A stretch of DNA of 64,000 bases from Bog-473 sp963809715. GTDB taxonomy: Bacteria > Actinomycetota > Acidimicrobiia > Acidimicrobiales > RAAP-2. Every line of letters begins with the position of its first letter. Position 1 is the stretch's first letter. The position numbers and the translations under genes are program-made. A model generated the notes under the pieces. That model saw only the letters and a program-made list of their open reading frames with translations. It searched no databases and was not told the origin of the DNA. The stretch covers positions 310,001 through 374,000 of the forward strand of contig CAWEKO010000004.1 in NCBI GenBank assembly GCA_963809715.1, read 5' to 3'. Of the stretch, positions 30,937 through 44,379 are shown one piece after another.

Positions 30937-32058
30937 GTGAAGTTCAGATCCGAGCGCGATGCCCTGGTCGACATGCTGGCCACGGCCAGTCGTGCCATCG
31001 GAGGCCGCAGTGGCTCGTCGCCGGTGCTCCTGGGCCTGCTCCTCACGTGCACCGGAAACACCCTCACCGTGACCGGCACCGACCTCGACCTGACGATTCA
31101 GGTCACCGACGAGATCATCGGCATCGACGACGGAAGTTGTGTCGTTCCGGCACGGCTCTCGACCGACATCGTGCGCCGGCTCGAGCCCGGGGCGGTGACG
31201 TTCTCCGACGAGGGTGATGCGCTCACGATTTCTGCCGCCCGCTCGACGTTCAAGTTGCACACGTACCCGGTCGTCGAGTTCCCGCCCGTGGCTCGGACCA
31301 ACGAACCCACGGCGCACCTCAATGAGGGCGCCTTCGGCCTGGCCATCCGCCAGGTCGTCCGCGCCGCATCGCACGACGACGGCCGCCCGTTGCTCACCGG
31401 CGTTCTGGTCTCACGGGTCGATCAGTCACTGCGCCTCGTGGCCACCGACTCGTATCGCATGGCCATGCGCGACCTGGCGGGAACGAATGTCATCCTCGGC
31501 GAGGAGGACCTGCTGGTGCCGGCCCGGGCCCTGTCCGAGCTGCAGCGGTTGCCGAGCAGCAGCAGCTCGTCGGAGGAGGGCGAGAGCGACAAGGTCGGCG
31601 TGGCGGCCAGCAGCAACGAGATCACGTTCTGGCAGGGAAAGGTGCAGATCAGCACGCGCCTGCTCGAGGGTCGTTATCCGGACTACAAACAGCTGATCCC
31701 CGACCACTACCCCAATCGGCTGCACCTGGGGAAGGAAAGCTTCTTGGCCGCGTTGCGCCGCGTGCAGCTCCTGGTTCGGGACAACACGACGCCGGTCCGC
31801 TTGTCGATGCGCCAGGCCGGCGTGGATCTCAGCGTCCAGAGCCAGGACGTCGGTGACGCGGCCGAGGCAGTTGACGGCGACTACACGGGCGAGGATCTGA
31901 TCATCGCGTTCAACCCGTCGTACCTCATCGACGGGGTGGAGGCCGTGGCCGGCGACGAGGTGATCGTGGAGACGGCCGATGCATCACGGGCGGCAACGGT
32001 GCGCGGCGCCGAAGACGAAGAGTTCCGTTACCTGTTGATGCCGGTGCGGGTGTCCTGA
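30937..32058 (+). CDS. dnaN: DNA polymerase III beta subunit (sliding clamp)
   Basis: GTG 30937 follows GAAAGGA; 373 residues. Three clamp domains; typical strings are SPVLLGLLLTCTGNTLTVTG, TDLDLTIQV, RPLLTGVLVSRVDQSLRLVATDSYR and YLLMPVRVS at the C terminus. The loop after ELQRLP carries a Ser-run and acidic stretch (SSSSSSEEGESDK), a small insertion. The clamp ring tethers the replicase and other partners to DNA. Followed 16 bp later by recF. Confidence 0.97.
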   Translation: MKFRSERDALVDMLATASRAIGGRSGSSPVLLGLLLTCTGNTLTVTGTDLDLTIQVTDEIIGIDDGSCVVPARLSTDIVRRLEPGAVTFSDEGDALTISAARSTFKLHTYPVVEFPPVARTNEPTAHLNEGAFGLAIRQVVRAASHDDGRPLLTGVLVSRVDQSLRLVATDSYRMAMRDLAGTNVILGEEDLLVPARALSELQRLPSSSSSSEEGESDKVGVAASSNEITFWQGKVQISTRLLEGRYPDYKQLIPDHYPNRLHLGKESFLAALRRVQLLVRDNTTPVRLSMRQAGVDLSVQSQDVGDAAEAVDGDYTGEDLIIAFNPSYLIDGVEAVAGDEVIVETADASRAATVRGAEDEEFRYLLMPVRVS

Positions 32059-32074
32059 GCGGGCCACAACCGCG

Positions 32075-33154
32075 GTGAGCATCCGACACCTGGAGCTGAC
32101 CGACTTCCGTCTCTTCAGGGCCGCCGTGTTCGAGCCGCAGTTCGACGGCACCACCGTGATCACCGGTGAGAACGGGACCGGGAAGACGAGTGTGCTCGAG
32201 GCGATCGTGTACCTGGGCACCCGGCGCTCGTTCCGGGGGGCGCCGACCGAAGCACTGGTGCGTACGGAGGCGACGACGGCCATCGTGCGCGCCGAGGTGG
32301 CGGGGGAGACCGGACCGGTTCTGGTGGACGCGGAGATCGCCCCGGGCGGCCGCAGCCGGATCCGGATCAACCGCAAGGCCGCCTCGGCCCGCAAGGACCT
32401 GGCGGCCGCCATTCCGTGCACGATCTTCTCCCCGGAGGACCTGGCCATCGTCGGCGGTGCCCCCAAGGGCCGGCGCGATCTGCTCGACGACGCGCTGGCC
32501 CTGCTCGATCCCGAAGGGGCCAGGGCAGCGGACGAAAGCGACCGGGTGCTGCGCCAGCGAGCCGCCCTCTTGCGCCAATCGGGCGGTCGGGTCAGCGAGG
32601 ACGTGGCCACCACGCTCGACGTGTGGGACCAACGCCTGGCGGACGCCGGCAAGGTGCTCGTGGCCGCCCGGGAGCGGGTGGTGGCGGATCTCGAGCCCCT
32701 GGTGGCGGCGACGTACAACCGCCTGGCCGGGGCGGAGGGCGCGCCGGCCCTGGTCCGCCAGTCCTATCAGCGCTCCTGGACGGGAGATCTCTTCGACGCG
32801 CTCTCGGCCAGCCGGAAAGACGACTTGCGCCGTGGGGTGAACACGGTCGGCCCACACCGCGACGAGCTCGTCCTGCTGCTCGAGGGCCGCGAGGCCCGCA
32901 GCCACGCCTCGCAGGGGGAACAACGCTGCCTGGCACTGGCGTTGCGGCTGGGCGTCCACGAGCTGGTCCGGAACAAGACGGACCTGCGCCCGACGCTGCT
33001 GCTCGACGACGTGTTCTCCGAGCTCGACCCGGTGCGCAGCAAGGCCCTGGTGGCCGAGCTGCCGGCCGGCCAGTCGTTGCTCACCACGGCGGCGCCGCTG
33101 CCCGAGGGCATCGACGTGGCCACGGTGGTCCAGGTCGGAGACCTGGTCCGGTGA
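32075..33154 (+). CDS. recF: DNA replication and repair protein RecF
   Basis: GTG 32075; 359 residues, normal length. SMC-like ABC ATPase: HLELTDFRLFRAAVFE at the start, Walker A ITGENGTGKTSVLEAI, signature ASQGEQRCLALALRL and Walker B LLLDDVFSELDPVRS. It loads RecA at gapped DNA with RecO and RecR. Overlaps dciA by GTGA, so dnaN-recF-dciA form one operon. Confidence 0.97.
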   Translation: MSIRHLELTDFRLFRAAVFEPQFDGTTVITGENGTGKTSVLEAIVYLGTRRSFRGAPTEALVRTEATTAIVRAEVAGETGPVLVDAEIAPGGRSRIRINRKAASARKDLAAAIPCTIFSPEDLAIVGGAPKGRRDLLDDALALLDPEGARAADESDRVLRQRAALLRQSGGRVSEDVATTLDVWDQRLADAGKVLVAARERVVADLEPLVAATYNRLAGAEGAPALVRQSYQRSWTGDLFDALSASRKDDLRRGVNTVGPHRDELVLLLEGREARSHASQGEQRCLALALRLGVHELVRNKTDLRPTLLLDDVFSELDPVRSKALVAELPAGQSLLTTAAPLPEGIDVATVVQVGDLVR

Positions 33155-33459
33155 GGAACCGACGCAGCGACGGGCCCCGGCGGGTGGGCGAGTCCATACC
33201 GCGCGTCCTCGGACGGCTGGGGGCGCCGCCCGCCGAGGTGCTCGAAGTCGTCTTCACCCGCTGGAGCGAGGTGATCACGGGGGAACTGGGGACCCACCTG
33301 CGACCGTTGCGCGTCGACCAACGGGCCCTCGTGGTGGCCGCCGACCACCCAGCCTGGGCCACCCGGGCCCGCCTGGAATCGGCAGACATCCTGGCCCGCG
33401 TGCAGGCGCTGGGCGACAGCCCCATCCAGCGCTTGGAAGTCGTCGTCGAACGACCCTGA
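33151..33459 (+). CDS. dciA: DUF721 (DciA-type) replicative helicase loader
   Basis: GTG 33151 overlaps the recF stop (GTGA); 102 residues. The DUF721 fold is visible in ESIPRVLGRLGAPPAEVLE, VFTRWSEVITGELGTHLRP and LVVAADHPAWATRARLESAD. DUF721 proteins between recF and gyrB are the DciA helicase loaders of actinobacteria and many other phyla. It is shorter than the mycobacterial protein (about 180 residues), lacking the N-terminal extension. Partner: DnaB at 5527-6909. Confidence 0.88.
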   Translation: MRNRRSDGPRRVGESIPRVLGRLGAPPAEVLEVVFTRWSEVITGELGTHLRPLRVDQRALVVAADHPAWATRARLESADILARVQALGDSPIQRLEVVVERP

Positions 33460-33615
33460 AACCGGCCTCTGACGTGGGCCGTTGCGACCGTTCATGAGTG
33501 CCGAAATGACACGGTTGTCGGGTAGAATGGTGCGTTCGCATCGAAAGGCCGGAGGATCGACCGTTCGGGGATTCGATACGCACCGCGAAGACGAGGTATT
33601 TGAAAGGGCGCGCCT

Positions 33616-35580
<1,965 letters not shown>

Positions 35581-35605
35581 GCGGACAGGCAAGGAGTAGC
35601 GAGAC

Positions 35606-38125
<2,520 letters not shown>

Positions 38126-38175
38126 CCGGCCGACTGTCCGGCCGGGCCGGCCGACCGGCTCGGCTCGGCGGTCCG

Positions 38176-38856
38176 CTAGAAGAGCTTGATCGAGCCGATC
38201 GGCCAGACCCGCAGATCGACCTTGCCCACGATGAGCGACTTGGGAATGGGGCCCCAGTACCGGCTGTCGCACGAGTCGGTGCGGTTGTCGCCCATCACGA
38301 AGTAGTCGTTGGCGGGGACCTTGAAGGGCTTGACCAGGCTGTACTTCGTGCCGGGCGGGCCGGCCGTCGTCACCCCCCGATCCGACTGCGGCAGCCAGGA
38401 CTCGTCCAACTCCTTGCCGTCGACGTAGACGTGGCCGCCGGAGAGCGAGATCACGTTGCCGGGCAGGCCGATCACCCGCTTGACCAGATCGTTGACCTCG
38501 GGTCCGCCACAGTTCTCAGCCGGGGGCCTCGAGAAGACGACGATGTCGCCCCTGTTCACGCCGTGCAGGTCGTAGCTGAGCTTGTTCACGAGGATGCGAT
38601 CGCCGACCCCCAACGTCGGCTCCATCGATCCTGACGGAATGAAGAACGTCTGGACGACGAAGGCCCGCAGCAGCACCGCGACGATCACCGCGACGATCAC
38701 GACGATGATTCCCTCGCGCAGCCAGCGCGACGGCCTCTCGTTCTGGGCTTCCTTGGTCCGGTCCGGCGGCTGCGCCGGCGGGGTCGCACCGGTCCCCGGC
38801 CCGCCGGCTCCGGGCTCGTCGACGACGAGCGCCGGGTCGTGAGAGTCGGTCGTCAC
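38176..38856 (-). CDS. lepB: Signal peptidase I
   Basis: GTG 38856; 226 residues. About 50 residues of Pro/Gly/Asp-rich cytoplasmic leader, one anchor helix (IIVVIVAVIVAVLLRAFVV), then the S26 peptidase boxes: FIPSGSMEPTLGVGDRILVN (nucleophile Ser), GDIVVFSRP, DLVKRVIGLPG (general-base Lys), YVDGKELDESWL and VPANDYFVMGDNRTDS. It removes signal peptides from Sec and Tat substrates. Convergent with gyrA across a 50-bp GC-rich spacer. TAGCCT lies 7 nt before the start. Confidence 0.96.
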   Translation of the reverse strand: MTTDSHDPALVVDEPGAGGPGTGATPPAQPPDRTKEAQNERPSRWLREGIIVVIVAVIVAVLLRAFVVQTFFIPSGSMEPTLGVGDRILVNKLSYDLHGVNRGDIVVFSRPPAENCGGPEVNDLVKRVIGLPGNVISLSGGHVYVDGKELDESWLPQSDRGVTTAGPPGTKYSLVKPFKVPANDYFVMGDNRTDSCDSRYWGPIPKSLIVGKVDLRVWPIGSIKLF

Positions 38857-38863
38857 CGGAGGC

Positions 38864-38869
38864 AGGCTA
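38864..38869 (-). promoter_or_regulatory. Leaderless-type -10 box (TAGCCT) of lepB
   Basis: On the minus strand TAGCCT, then GCCTCCG (7 nt) and GTG 38856. There is no Shine-Dalgarno site. Confidence 0.5.
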
Positions 38870-38899
38870 GACGGCGGAGCCGGGGTTCGGGATTCGGGA

Positions 38900-40628
38900 T
38901 CAGGCGGGAGTCGGGACCATGGAGGCCGTGTCACGCCCCGAGCGGAGCAGACTGCCGGGGACGGCGCCCGTCGGGGCCCCGTCGCGCACCGTCTCCACCC
39001 CGTTGACCAGGACCCGGACGACACCGTGGGATCCGGCATAGAGGCGCGGCGTCTCACCGGGGAGGTCATGGACCAGGCGGGCCGGTTCGGAGGCGATGGT
39101 CTCGGGGTCGAACACCAAGAGGTCGGCCGCGTACCCCTCCTCGACCAGCCCTCGGTCCCGCAGGCCGAAGAGCGCCGCAGGTTGGGCCGTCATCATGTGC
39201 ACCGCTTGCTCTACGGGAACCAGCTTGCGGCCGCGCAGGCAATCCCCGAGGAATGCGGTGGGGTAGTTCGAGCCGCACATGCGGTCGAGGTGGGCCCCGG
39301 CGTCGGAGCCGCCGACCATCGCTCGCGGATCGTTCCAGATGGCAGCGCGCATCGACCACGTCGAGTCGTCGCCGTCGTCGGTGTTCGGCCACAACACGGT
39401 GCGCAGGTCATCGGCCAGCACGATGTCGAGCAGCGTGTCGAAGGGCGCGGTGCCGCGCTCCTCGGCGATCTCGGCCACGGTGCGAAAGGCGCAGCCCTCG
39501 TTGGCCGCGGCGTAGGTGTCTCCGATGACGTAGGTGCCCCAGCGGGCCAGCCCCCGGAACACGCCGGCCTCCTTGCTGTGGGCCAGCTCGTCGAGCTGGA
39601 CGCGCACGGCCGGGTCAGCCAGCTTCTCCATGCGCTCGGCCTGCGGCAGACCCATGACGTCGCCCCAGCCCGGGATGAGGAAGAGCGCGCAGTGGGTGCG
39701 AAAGCTCATGTTCATGGGGACCAGGGTCGGCATGGTCAGGGCGACGATGCGCCCGCCCGCCGGCCGCGGCGGCGGACGAGGCCGAGAGTTGATGCTCGAT
39801 GCGCTCAGCGGAACGGGCGTCGACCGTGAGCACGTTCCAGTTGAGCGGCCGCTGGGCGGTGACGCTCATGGTGGTCATGAGGTCGATCTCCTCGGGGCTG
39901 AAGGAGTCGAGGCACCCGTTGGTGATGTACTCGAGCGTGGTGCCCTCGTGGGCCGCCACTTCCTCGCAGAAGGCCAGCATCTCGCGGCGATCGGCATGGC
40001 GCGAGCTGATCGGCCGGCCGTCCCCGTCGGAGTGGGTGCGCGACTGGGAGGAGGAGAACCCGAGTCCCCCGGCCTCGAGCGACTCGCCCAAGAGCGCGCG
40101 CATGGCCTCGATCTCCTCGTCGGTGGCCACCTCCTCGCCACGGGCCGCGCCCATGACCTTGCGGCGCAGGGCGCAGTGTCCGACCAGGAAGCCCGCGTTG
40201 ACGCCGAGGTTCCCCTCGAGTGCGTCGAGATATTCGGCGAAGCTGGACCAGGTCCAGGGCACGCCGTGTTCGAGCGCGGCCAGCGGCATGCCCTCCACCT
40301 TGGCCATCATGCGACGGATGTAGTCGGCGTCCTCGGCATTGATCGGGGCCAAGGTGAACCCGCAGTTCCCGCCGATCACGGTGGTCACGCCGTGGACGTT
40401 GGACGGTGAGGCCGAGGGGTCCCAGAACAGCTGGGCGTCGTAGTGCGTGTGGGGGTCGACGACGCCGGGGGCCACCATGAGCCCCGTGGCGTCGAACTCG
40501 ACCTGGGCCGTCTCGTCCACCTGGCCGACTGCCACGATGCGACCGTCGCGGATGCCGATGTCGGCCCGGCGTGCCGGGCCGCCCGAGCCGTCGATGAGCG
40601 TGCCGGAACGGATGGCGTAATCGAGCAT
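38900..40628 (-). pseudogene. N-acyl-D-amino-acid deacylase family amidohydrolase, +1 frameshift
   Basis: ATG 40628 follows GGAGGTTCC. The first part reads DYAIRSGTLIDGSGGPARRA, VDPHTHYDAQLFWDP (metal-binding HTH), GGNCGFTLAP and VGHCALRR to EHQLSASSAAAAGG. The continuation RIVALTMPTLVPMNMSFRTH onward, with GGSDAGAHLD, lies in another frame and ends at 38900. The join is GGCGGGCGGGCGC near 39752-39765, where one extra base (or a 4-bp GGGC duplication) breaks the frame. Total length is 576 codons plus 1 nt, the normal size for this family. Such enzymes hydrolyse N-acyl-D-amino acids and related amides. It may be functional in the organism if the shift is a sequence error. Confidence 0.82.
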
Positions 40629-40954
40629 GGAACCTCCGGAGGCGAACGCCGTGCCCAGCGGGCTGCGGCGCCAAATCTGACGGATCGTCAGCTTAGTGTT
40701 CGGCATCTCGGGTCCCGAAGTGCCCAGCTGAACGCGGCCACACGAACCAATTTCACCTGTTTCCCACACCCCGGTTCAGGCCTGTGGAAAACCGGTCCTA
40801 CCTGTCGAACCCCGGTGTGCGATGCGTTTCGTCCCCAACTCATCCACAGGCTGTGCCCGAGATTGTCCCCACGCAGGGGTCTTTCGCCGGGTCTCGCCGC
40901 GTGCTTTGCTCTGGACATGCCGGCCGCCGCTCCCCCCGACCCCTCGGAGCGCGG
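40629..40954. other. Intergenic region with a DnaA-box-like cluster
   Basis: A 326-bp divergent spacer between the deacylase and the dCTP deaminase. Between 40783 and 40871 it holds TGTGGAAAA (40783-40791), TCATCCACA (40840-40848) and TTGTCCCCA (40863-40871), each 8 of 9 to a DnaA box, plus TTTCCCACA (40760-40768, 7 of 9). No gene is visible. Confidence 0.45.
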
Positions 40955-42091
40955 GTGCTGAACCTGCCGCCGAGCTCCGAGGGGGTGCTGCCCGGGCAGC
41001 ACCTCGAGCGGGCGATCCGGGCCGGCTACATCCACGCCGGGCGGTTCAAGATCCCCGAATCGAACATCCAGCCGGCCAGCCTCGACCTGCGCCTGGGCGA
41101 GCGGGCGTTGCGCATCCGCTGCAGCTTCTTGCCGGGGAGCGACTCGGTCGAGCGCAAACTCAAGGACTACGTCCTCGACGAGATCGACTTGCGGGGCGAC
41201 GGGGCCATGCTCGAGGCCCGTTGCCCGTACCTGATCGAGCTGAAGGAACAGCTGGACCTGCCGGCCGGACTGCGGGGCAAGGCCAACCCCAAGAGCTCGA
41301 CCGGTCGCATCGACGTCTTCACGCGCGTCATCACCGATTTCAGCGACCGCTTCGACGAGGTGGCGCCCGGTTACACCGGCCCGCTCTACCTCGAGGTCGT
41401 GCCCCTTTCCTTCCCCGTGCGCGTCCGCGAGGACCTGACGCTGAACCAGTTGCGACTGGCCGTGGGGAGGCCCTGGCTCACCGACGACGAGGTGCGCCGG
41501 GCCCACCTCGAATTGCCCATGCTGTTCCGGGACGGTGCGCCTGTCCCGGTCGACGATCTCGTCCTGTCCGACGGTCTCTTCCTGGGGCTGGACCTGCACG
41601 GCGACGACCGGGGCCAGGTGGGGTACAGCACCCGGGACAGCGCGCCGCTCCTCGACCTGACAACGGGGAGTGAGACCGATCCGGGCCCCTTCTGGGATCC
41701 GGTGATCAGCGAGGACGGTGACCGGCTCGTGCTCTCACCCAAGCGCTTCTACCTGTTGATGTCCGACGAGGCCGTGTGCATCCCGCCGAATCTGGCCGCC
41801 GAGATGACCGCCTACGACCCGACGAGCGGGGAGTTGCGCACCCATTACGCCGGCTTCTTCGATCCCGGGTTCGGCTACGACCCGGCGGGCTCGTTCCGCG
41901 GCTCGCGCGCCGCATTGGAGGTGCGGGCTCACGACGTGCCCTTCATGGTCGAGAACGGGCAGGCGGTCTGCAAGCTGACCTTCGAGCGAATGCTCGAGGA
42001 ACCCGTCGCGCTCTACGGCACGGGGATCGGATCCTCGTACCAGCAGCAGGAGGAGACGCTCAGCCGCTACTTCCGCCGCGCCGCCGTGTAG
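40955..42091 (+). CDS. Two-domain 2'-deoxycytidine 5'-triphosphate deaminase
   Basis: GTG 40955 with CGGAG 8 nt upstream; 378 residues, twice the length of ordinary Dcd. Both halves show the dUTPase-like jelly roll: NPKSSTGRIDVFTRVITDF in the first and GELRTHYAGFFDPGFGYD in the second, the latter followed by ALEVRAHDVPFMVENGQAVC with the candidate catalytic Glu. This matches the DCD_N-type family known mainly from proteobacteria. It deaminates dCTP to dUTP for thymidylate synthesis. The strand runs opposite to the deacylase. Assignment by motif pattern is fairly sure; activity is not testable here. Confidence 0.85.
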   Translation: MLNLPPSSEGVLPGQHLERAIRAGYIHAGRFKIPESNIQPASLDLRLGERALRIRCSFLPGSDSVERKLKDYVLDEIDLRGDGAMLEARCPYLIELKEQLDLPAGLRGKANPKSSTGRIDVFTRVITDFSDRFDEVAPGYTGPLYLEVVPLSFPVRVREDLTLNQLRLAVGRPWLTDDEVRRAHLELPMLFRDGAPVPVDDLVLSDGLFLGLDLHGDDRGQVGYSTRDSAPLLDLTTGSETDPGPFWDPVISEDGDRLVLSPKRFYLLMSDEAVCIPPNLAAEMTAYDPTSGELRTHYAGFFDPGFGYDPAGSFRGSRAALEVRAHDVPFMVENGQAVCKLTFERMLEEPVALYGTGIGSSYQQQEETLSRYFRRAAV

Positions 42092-42446
42092 CAACGGCGC
42101 ACACCGGTCGAGGCGCAAGGCCGGGGAACGTCAAGCCGGCCGGAGCACGTCGATCTCGACAACAGTTCAACAAATAAGCGCCGCAGTACCGCCGCGGCGT
42201 CGATCACAACGCCTCACCGGTCCGCGTGCGCCCGCAGGAATGGTGCGCATTCGGGATGTCCTTTCAAAGATTCCTGAGACCAGGAATGAGAGCGCAAGCG
42301 CTTTGCGGCGATTTCGCCAGACCGGGCCGTGGTGGGGTTCCCCTTGGCGAGTGATCCCTATATGTTGGATGACGGCGGTTGCTCGAAACTCGGGTGTACC
42401 GTCGTGTCCGGAAGCCCTTTACCAACGCCAATCCACTGGAGGGGGG
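42092..42446. other. 355-bp intergenic region
   Basis: No gene is visible. It has a short inverted repeat ATTCCTG-AGAC-CAGGAAT at about 42269-42286 and a near-palindrome GCAAGCGCTTTGC at about 42294-42306, possibly regulatory for the downstream secreted protein. AT content is higher here (CAACAAATAAGC, CCTATATGTTGG), consistent with a promoter. Confidence 0.4.
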
Positions 42447-43172
42447 ATGCAGCGTTCGAAGCCCGACAGGGCACAAGACGTCGATGCACAGACCACTCTC
42501 GAAGACGTCTTTGCGTCCAGGACCTTTGGCAAGCAACTTCCGGACCCGTTGGGACGAGGGTCCGTTTCTGCAATGGCAGATGCCGTGGGTCCGAGAGCGG
42601 CCGGGATCGTCAAGAATCGTTTCGTTGCCACCGTGAGCGTCGCGGCTGCGGTGCTCTCGCTCGCCGTCGTGACCGTGAGCACCGGGACGGTCAAGGCGCC
42701 GACGTTCAGCGCGGCCCACGTCGGCGCGCCGGGTCCGGTGAATCCCGACTTCTCCAACCCCGCCGTGAGCGGCTCGGGCACGGCCACCAGCAACGGCGGC
42801 GGATCTGCCGGCGCACCCGCGCCGGCGCCGACGAGTCCCTCGCCGACAGGCGTGCCCGTCTTGACGACGCCCGGCAGTGCGAACGGCACCGTGGGCAACT
42901 TCACGCCGAGAGGCAACAACAGCGGCACGCCGGCGCTGATCGCGGTGACCGCGAAGGCGCCCGCCACCGTGACCGCCGCGCCGCCGCCCGCGCCCACCAC
43001 CACGACGACGGCGCCGCCGGCGACCACCACGACCACCACGACCCCGCCCCAGGGCGGTGGCGGTAGCACCGGCGACAATCATCGCCCGCAGTGGCCGCCT
43101 TGGGGCAGCACCGGACCGAACACCACGTGCGCCAACCAGTCCAACGCGCACGTCCTCCAGACCTGCCCCTGA
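42447..43172 (+). CDS. Hypothetical membrane-anchored Pro/Thr-rich exported protein
   Basis: ATG 42447 directly follows GGAGGGGGG; 241 residues. Residues 1-50 are a charged cytoplasmic start (RSKPDRAQDVDAQTTLEDVF), then one hydrophobic helix (FVATVSVAAAVLSLAVVTVS). The rest is extracytoplasmic and low in complexity: Gly/Ala/Pro/Ser, then long Thr and Pro runs, ending HVLQTCP. Two cysteines near the C terminus (NTTCANQ and QTCP) could form a disulfide. No family recognised. A strong palindrome follows the stop. Confidence 0.7.
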   Translation: MQRSKPDRAQDVDAQTTLEDVFASRTFGKQLPDPLGRGSVSAMADAVGPRAAGIVKNRFVATVSVAAAVLSLAVVTVSTGTVKAPTFSAAHVGAPGPVNPDFSNPAVSGSGTATSNGGGSAGAPAPAPTSPSPTGVPVLTTPGSANGTVGNFTPRGNNSGTPALIAVTAKAPATVTAAPPPAPTTTTTAPPATTTTTTTPPQGGGGSTGDNHRPQWPPWGSTGPNTTCANQSNAHVLQTCP

Positions 43173-43187
43173 CCGAGCTCGGCTGAG

Positions 43188-43214
43188 CCGGCCGTCAGCG
43201 ACGCTGACGGCCGG
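43188..43214 (+). terminator. 27-nt palindrome, likely transcription terminator
   Basis: CCGGCCGTCAGCG and CGCTGACGGCCGG are perfect 13-bp arms around a single A, 15 bp after the stop of the exported protein. There is no T-run, as is common for actinobacterial hairpin terminators. A protein-binding palindrome for the downstream aldo/keto reductase is the alternative. Confidence 0.6.
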
Positions 43215-43310
43215 GCCCTCGCCGTGATCTGTCCCGCGCCGTGCCGAGACAACGGCTGGTAAGCATGAGCCCACCGCCGGACCCGTCGGCGGTGACGAGC
43301 GAGGTCAGCC

Positions 43311-44291
43311 ATGAACTACACGAATTTGGGTACGTCCGGTCTCCGCGTGTCGAGGATCTGCCTCGGCATGATGGGCTTCGGGAACGGTAGCGACCGCCCC
43401 TGGGTGGTCGACGAGGACGCGGCCGATCCGATTGTGAAGGCCGCCGTCGAGGGTGGCGTCACCTTCTTCGACACCGCCGATGCCTACTCGGCGGGGGCGA
43501 GTGAGGTGGCCACGGGCAAGCTGGTCCCGAAGTACCTGAGTCGCGACGAAGCGGTTGTGGCCACCAAGGTCTTCATGCCCGTCACCCCGGGCGAGAACGG
43601 CGGTGGCCTCGGGCGCAAGCACGTGCTTTCGGGCATCGACGCTTCGCTCCGCCGTTTGAACATGGACTACGTCGACCTCTACCAGATCCACCGCTGGGAT
43701 CCCCGGACACCCATCGAGGAGACGATGGAGGCGCTCAACGACGTGGTGCGGGCCGGCAAGGCCCGCTACATCGGAGCCAGCTCCATGTTCGCGTGGCAGT
43801 TCGCCAAGGCCCAGCACACCGCCGAGCGCAACGGCTGGGCCCGGTTCGTCTCCATGCAGAACCACTACAACCTCATCTATCGCGAGGAGGAGCGCGAGAT
43901 GATCCCGCTCTGTCGCGACCAAGGCGTGGGATGTATCCCATGGAGCCCGCTCGCCCGGGGCGTGCTGGCCGGTACCCGCACCCGCGCCGGCGATCGCAAC
44001 ACGACGCGCTCGAGTACCGACGCCTTCACCGACTACCTCTACGCCCAGCCCACCGACTTCGACGTGGTGGACGCGGTCGCCGGGGTGGCCAAGGCACGCG
44101 GCGTGCCCTCGGCCCAGGTGGCCCTCGCCTGGCTGTTGCACAAGGCCGGCGTCACCGCGCCGATCGTCGGTTCCACCAAGGAGCAGCACCTACGCGACGC
44201 ACTGGTCGCCGAGGAGTTGACGCTCGGCGACGACGAGGTCGAGGCGCTCGAGAAGCCGTACGTGGCCCACCCGGTGCTCGGTCACTTCTGA
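43311..44291 (+). CDS. Aldo/keto reductase
   Basis: A 326-residue protein with the AKR barrel. Catalytic Asp and Tyr in FFDTADAYSAGASEV, Lys in VVATKVFMP, and His in YQIHRWDP. NADPH-binding C-terminal strings are PWSPLARGVLAG and APIVGSTKEQHLRDAL. It is of the YajO/PerR-like or general AKR11-13 type, reducing aldehydes or ketones with NADPH. No operon partner; substrate unknown. Confidence 0.92.
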   Translation: MNYTNLGTSGLRVSRICLGMMGFGNGSDRPWVVDEDAADPIVKAAVEGGVTFFDTADAYSAGASEVATGKLVPKYLSRDEAVVATKVFMPVTPGENGGGLGRKHVLSGIDASLRRLNMDYVDLYQIHRWDPRTPIEETMEALNDVVRAGKARYIGASSMFAWQFAKAQHTAERNGWARFVSMQNHYNLIYREEEREMIPLCRDQGVGCIPWSPLARGVLAGTRTRAGDRNTTRSSTDAFTDYLYAQPTDFDVVDAVAGVAKARGVPSAQVALAWLLHKAGVTAPIVGSTKEQHLRDALVAEELTLGDDEVEALEKPYVAHPVLGHF

Positions 44292-44379
44292 TCTCGAAGG
44301 GTCCGCGCTAGGGTCCGGCGAGTGGTCCCGGCGGGACCGAAGTCGCCGAGACCGACGACAGATCGAGATCGGGGGGTGC

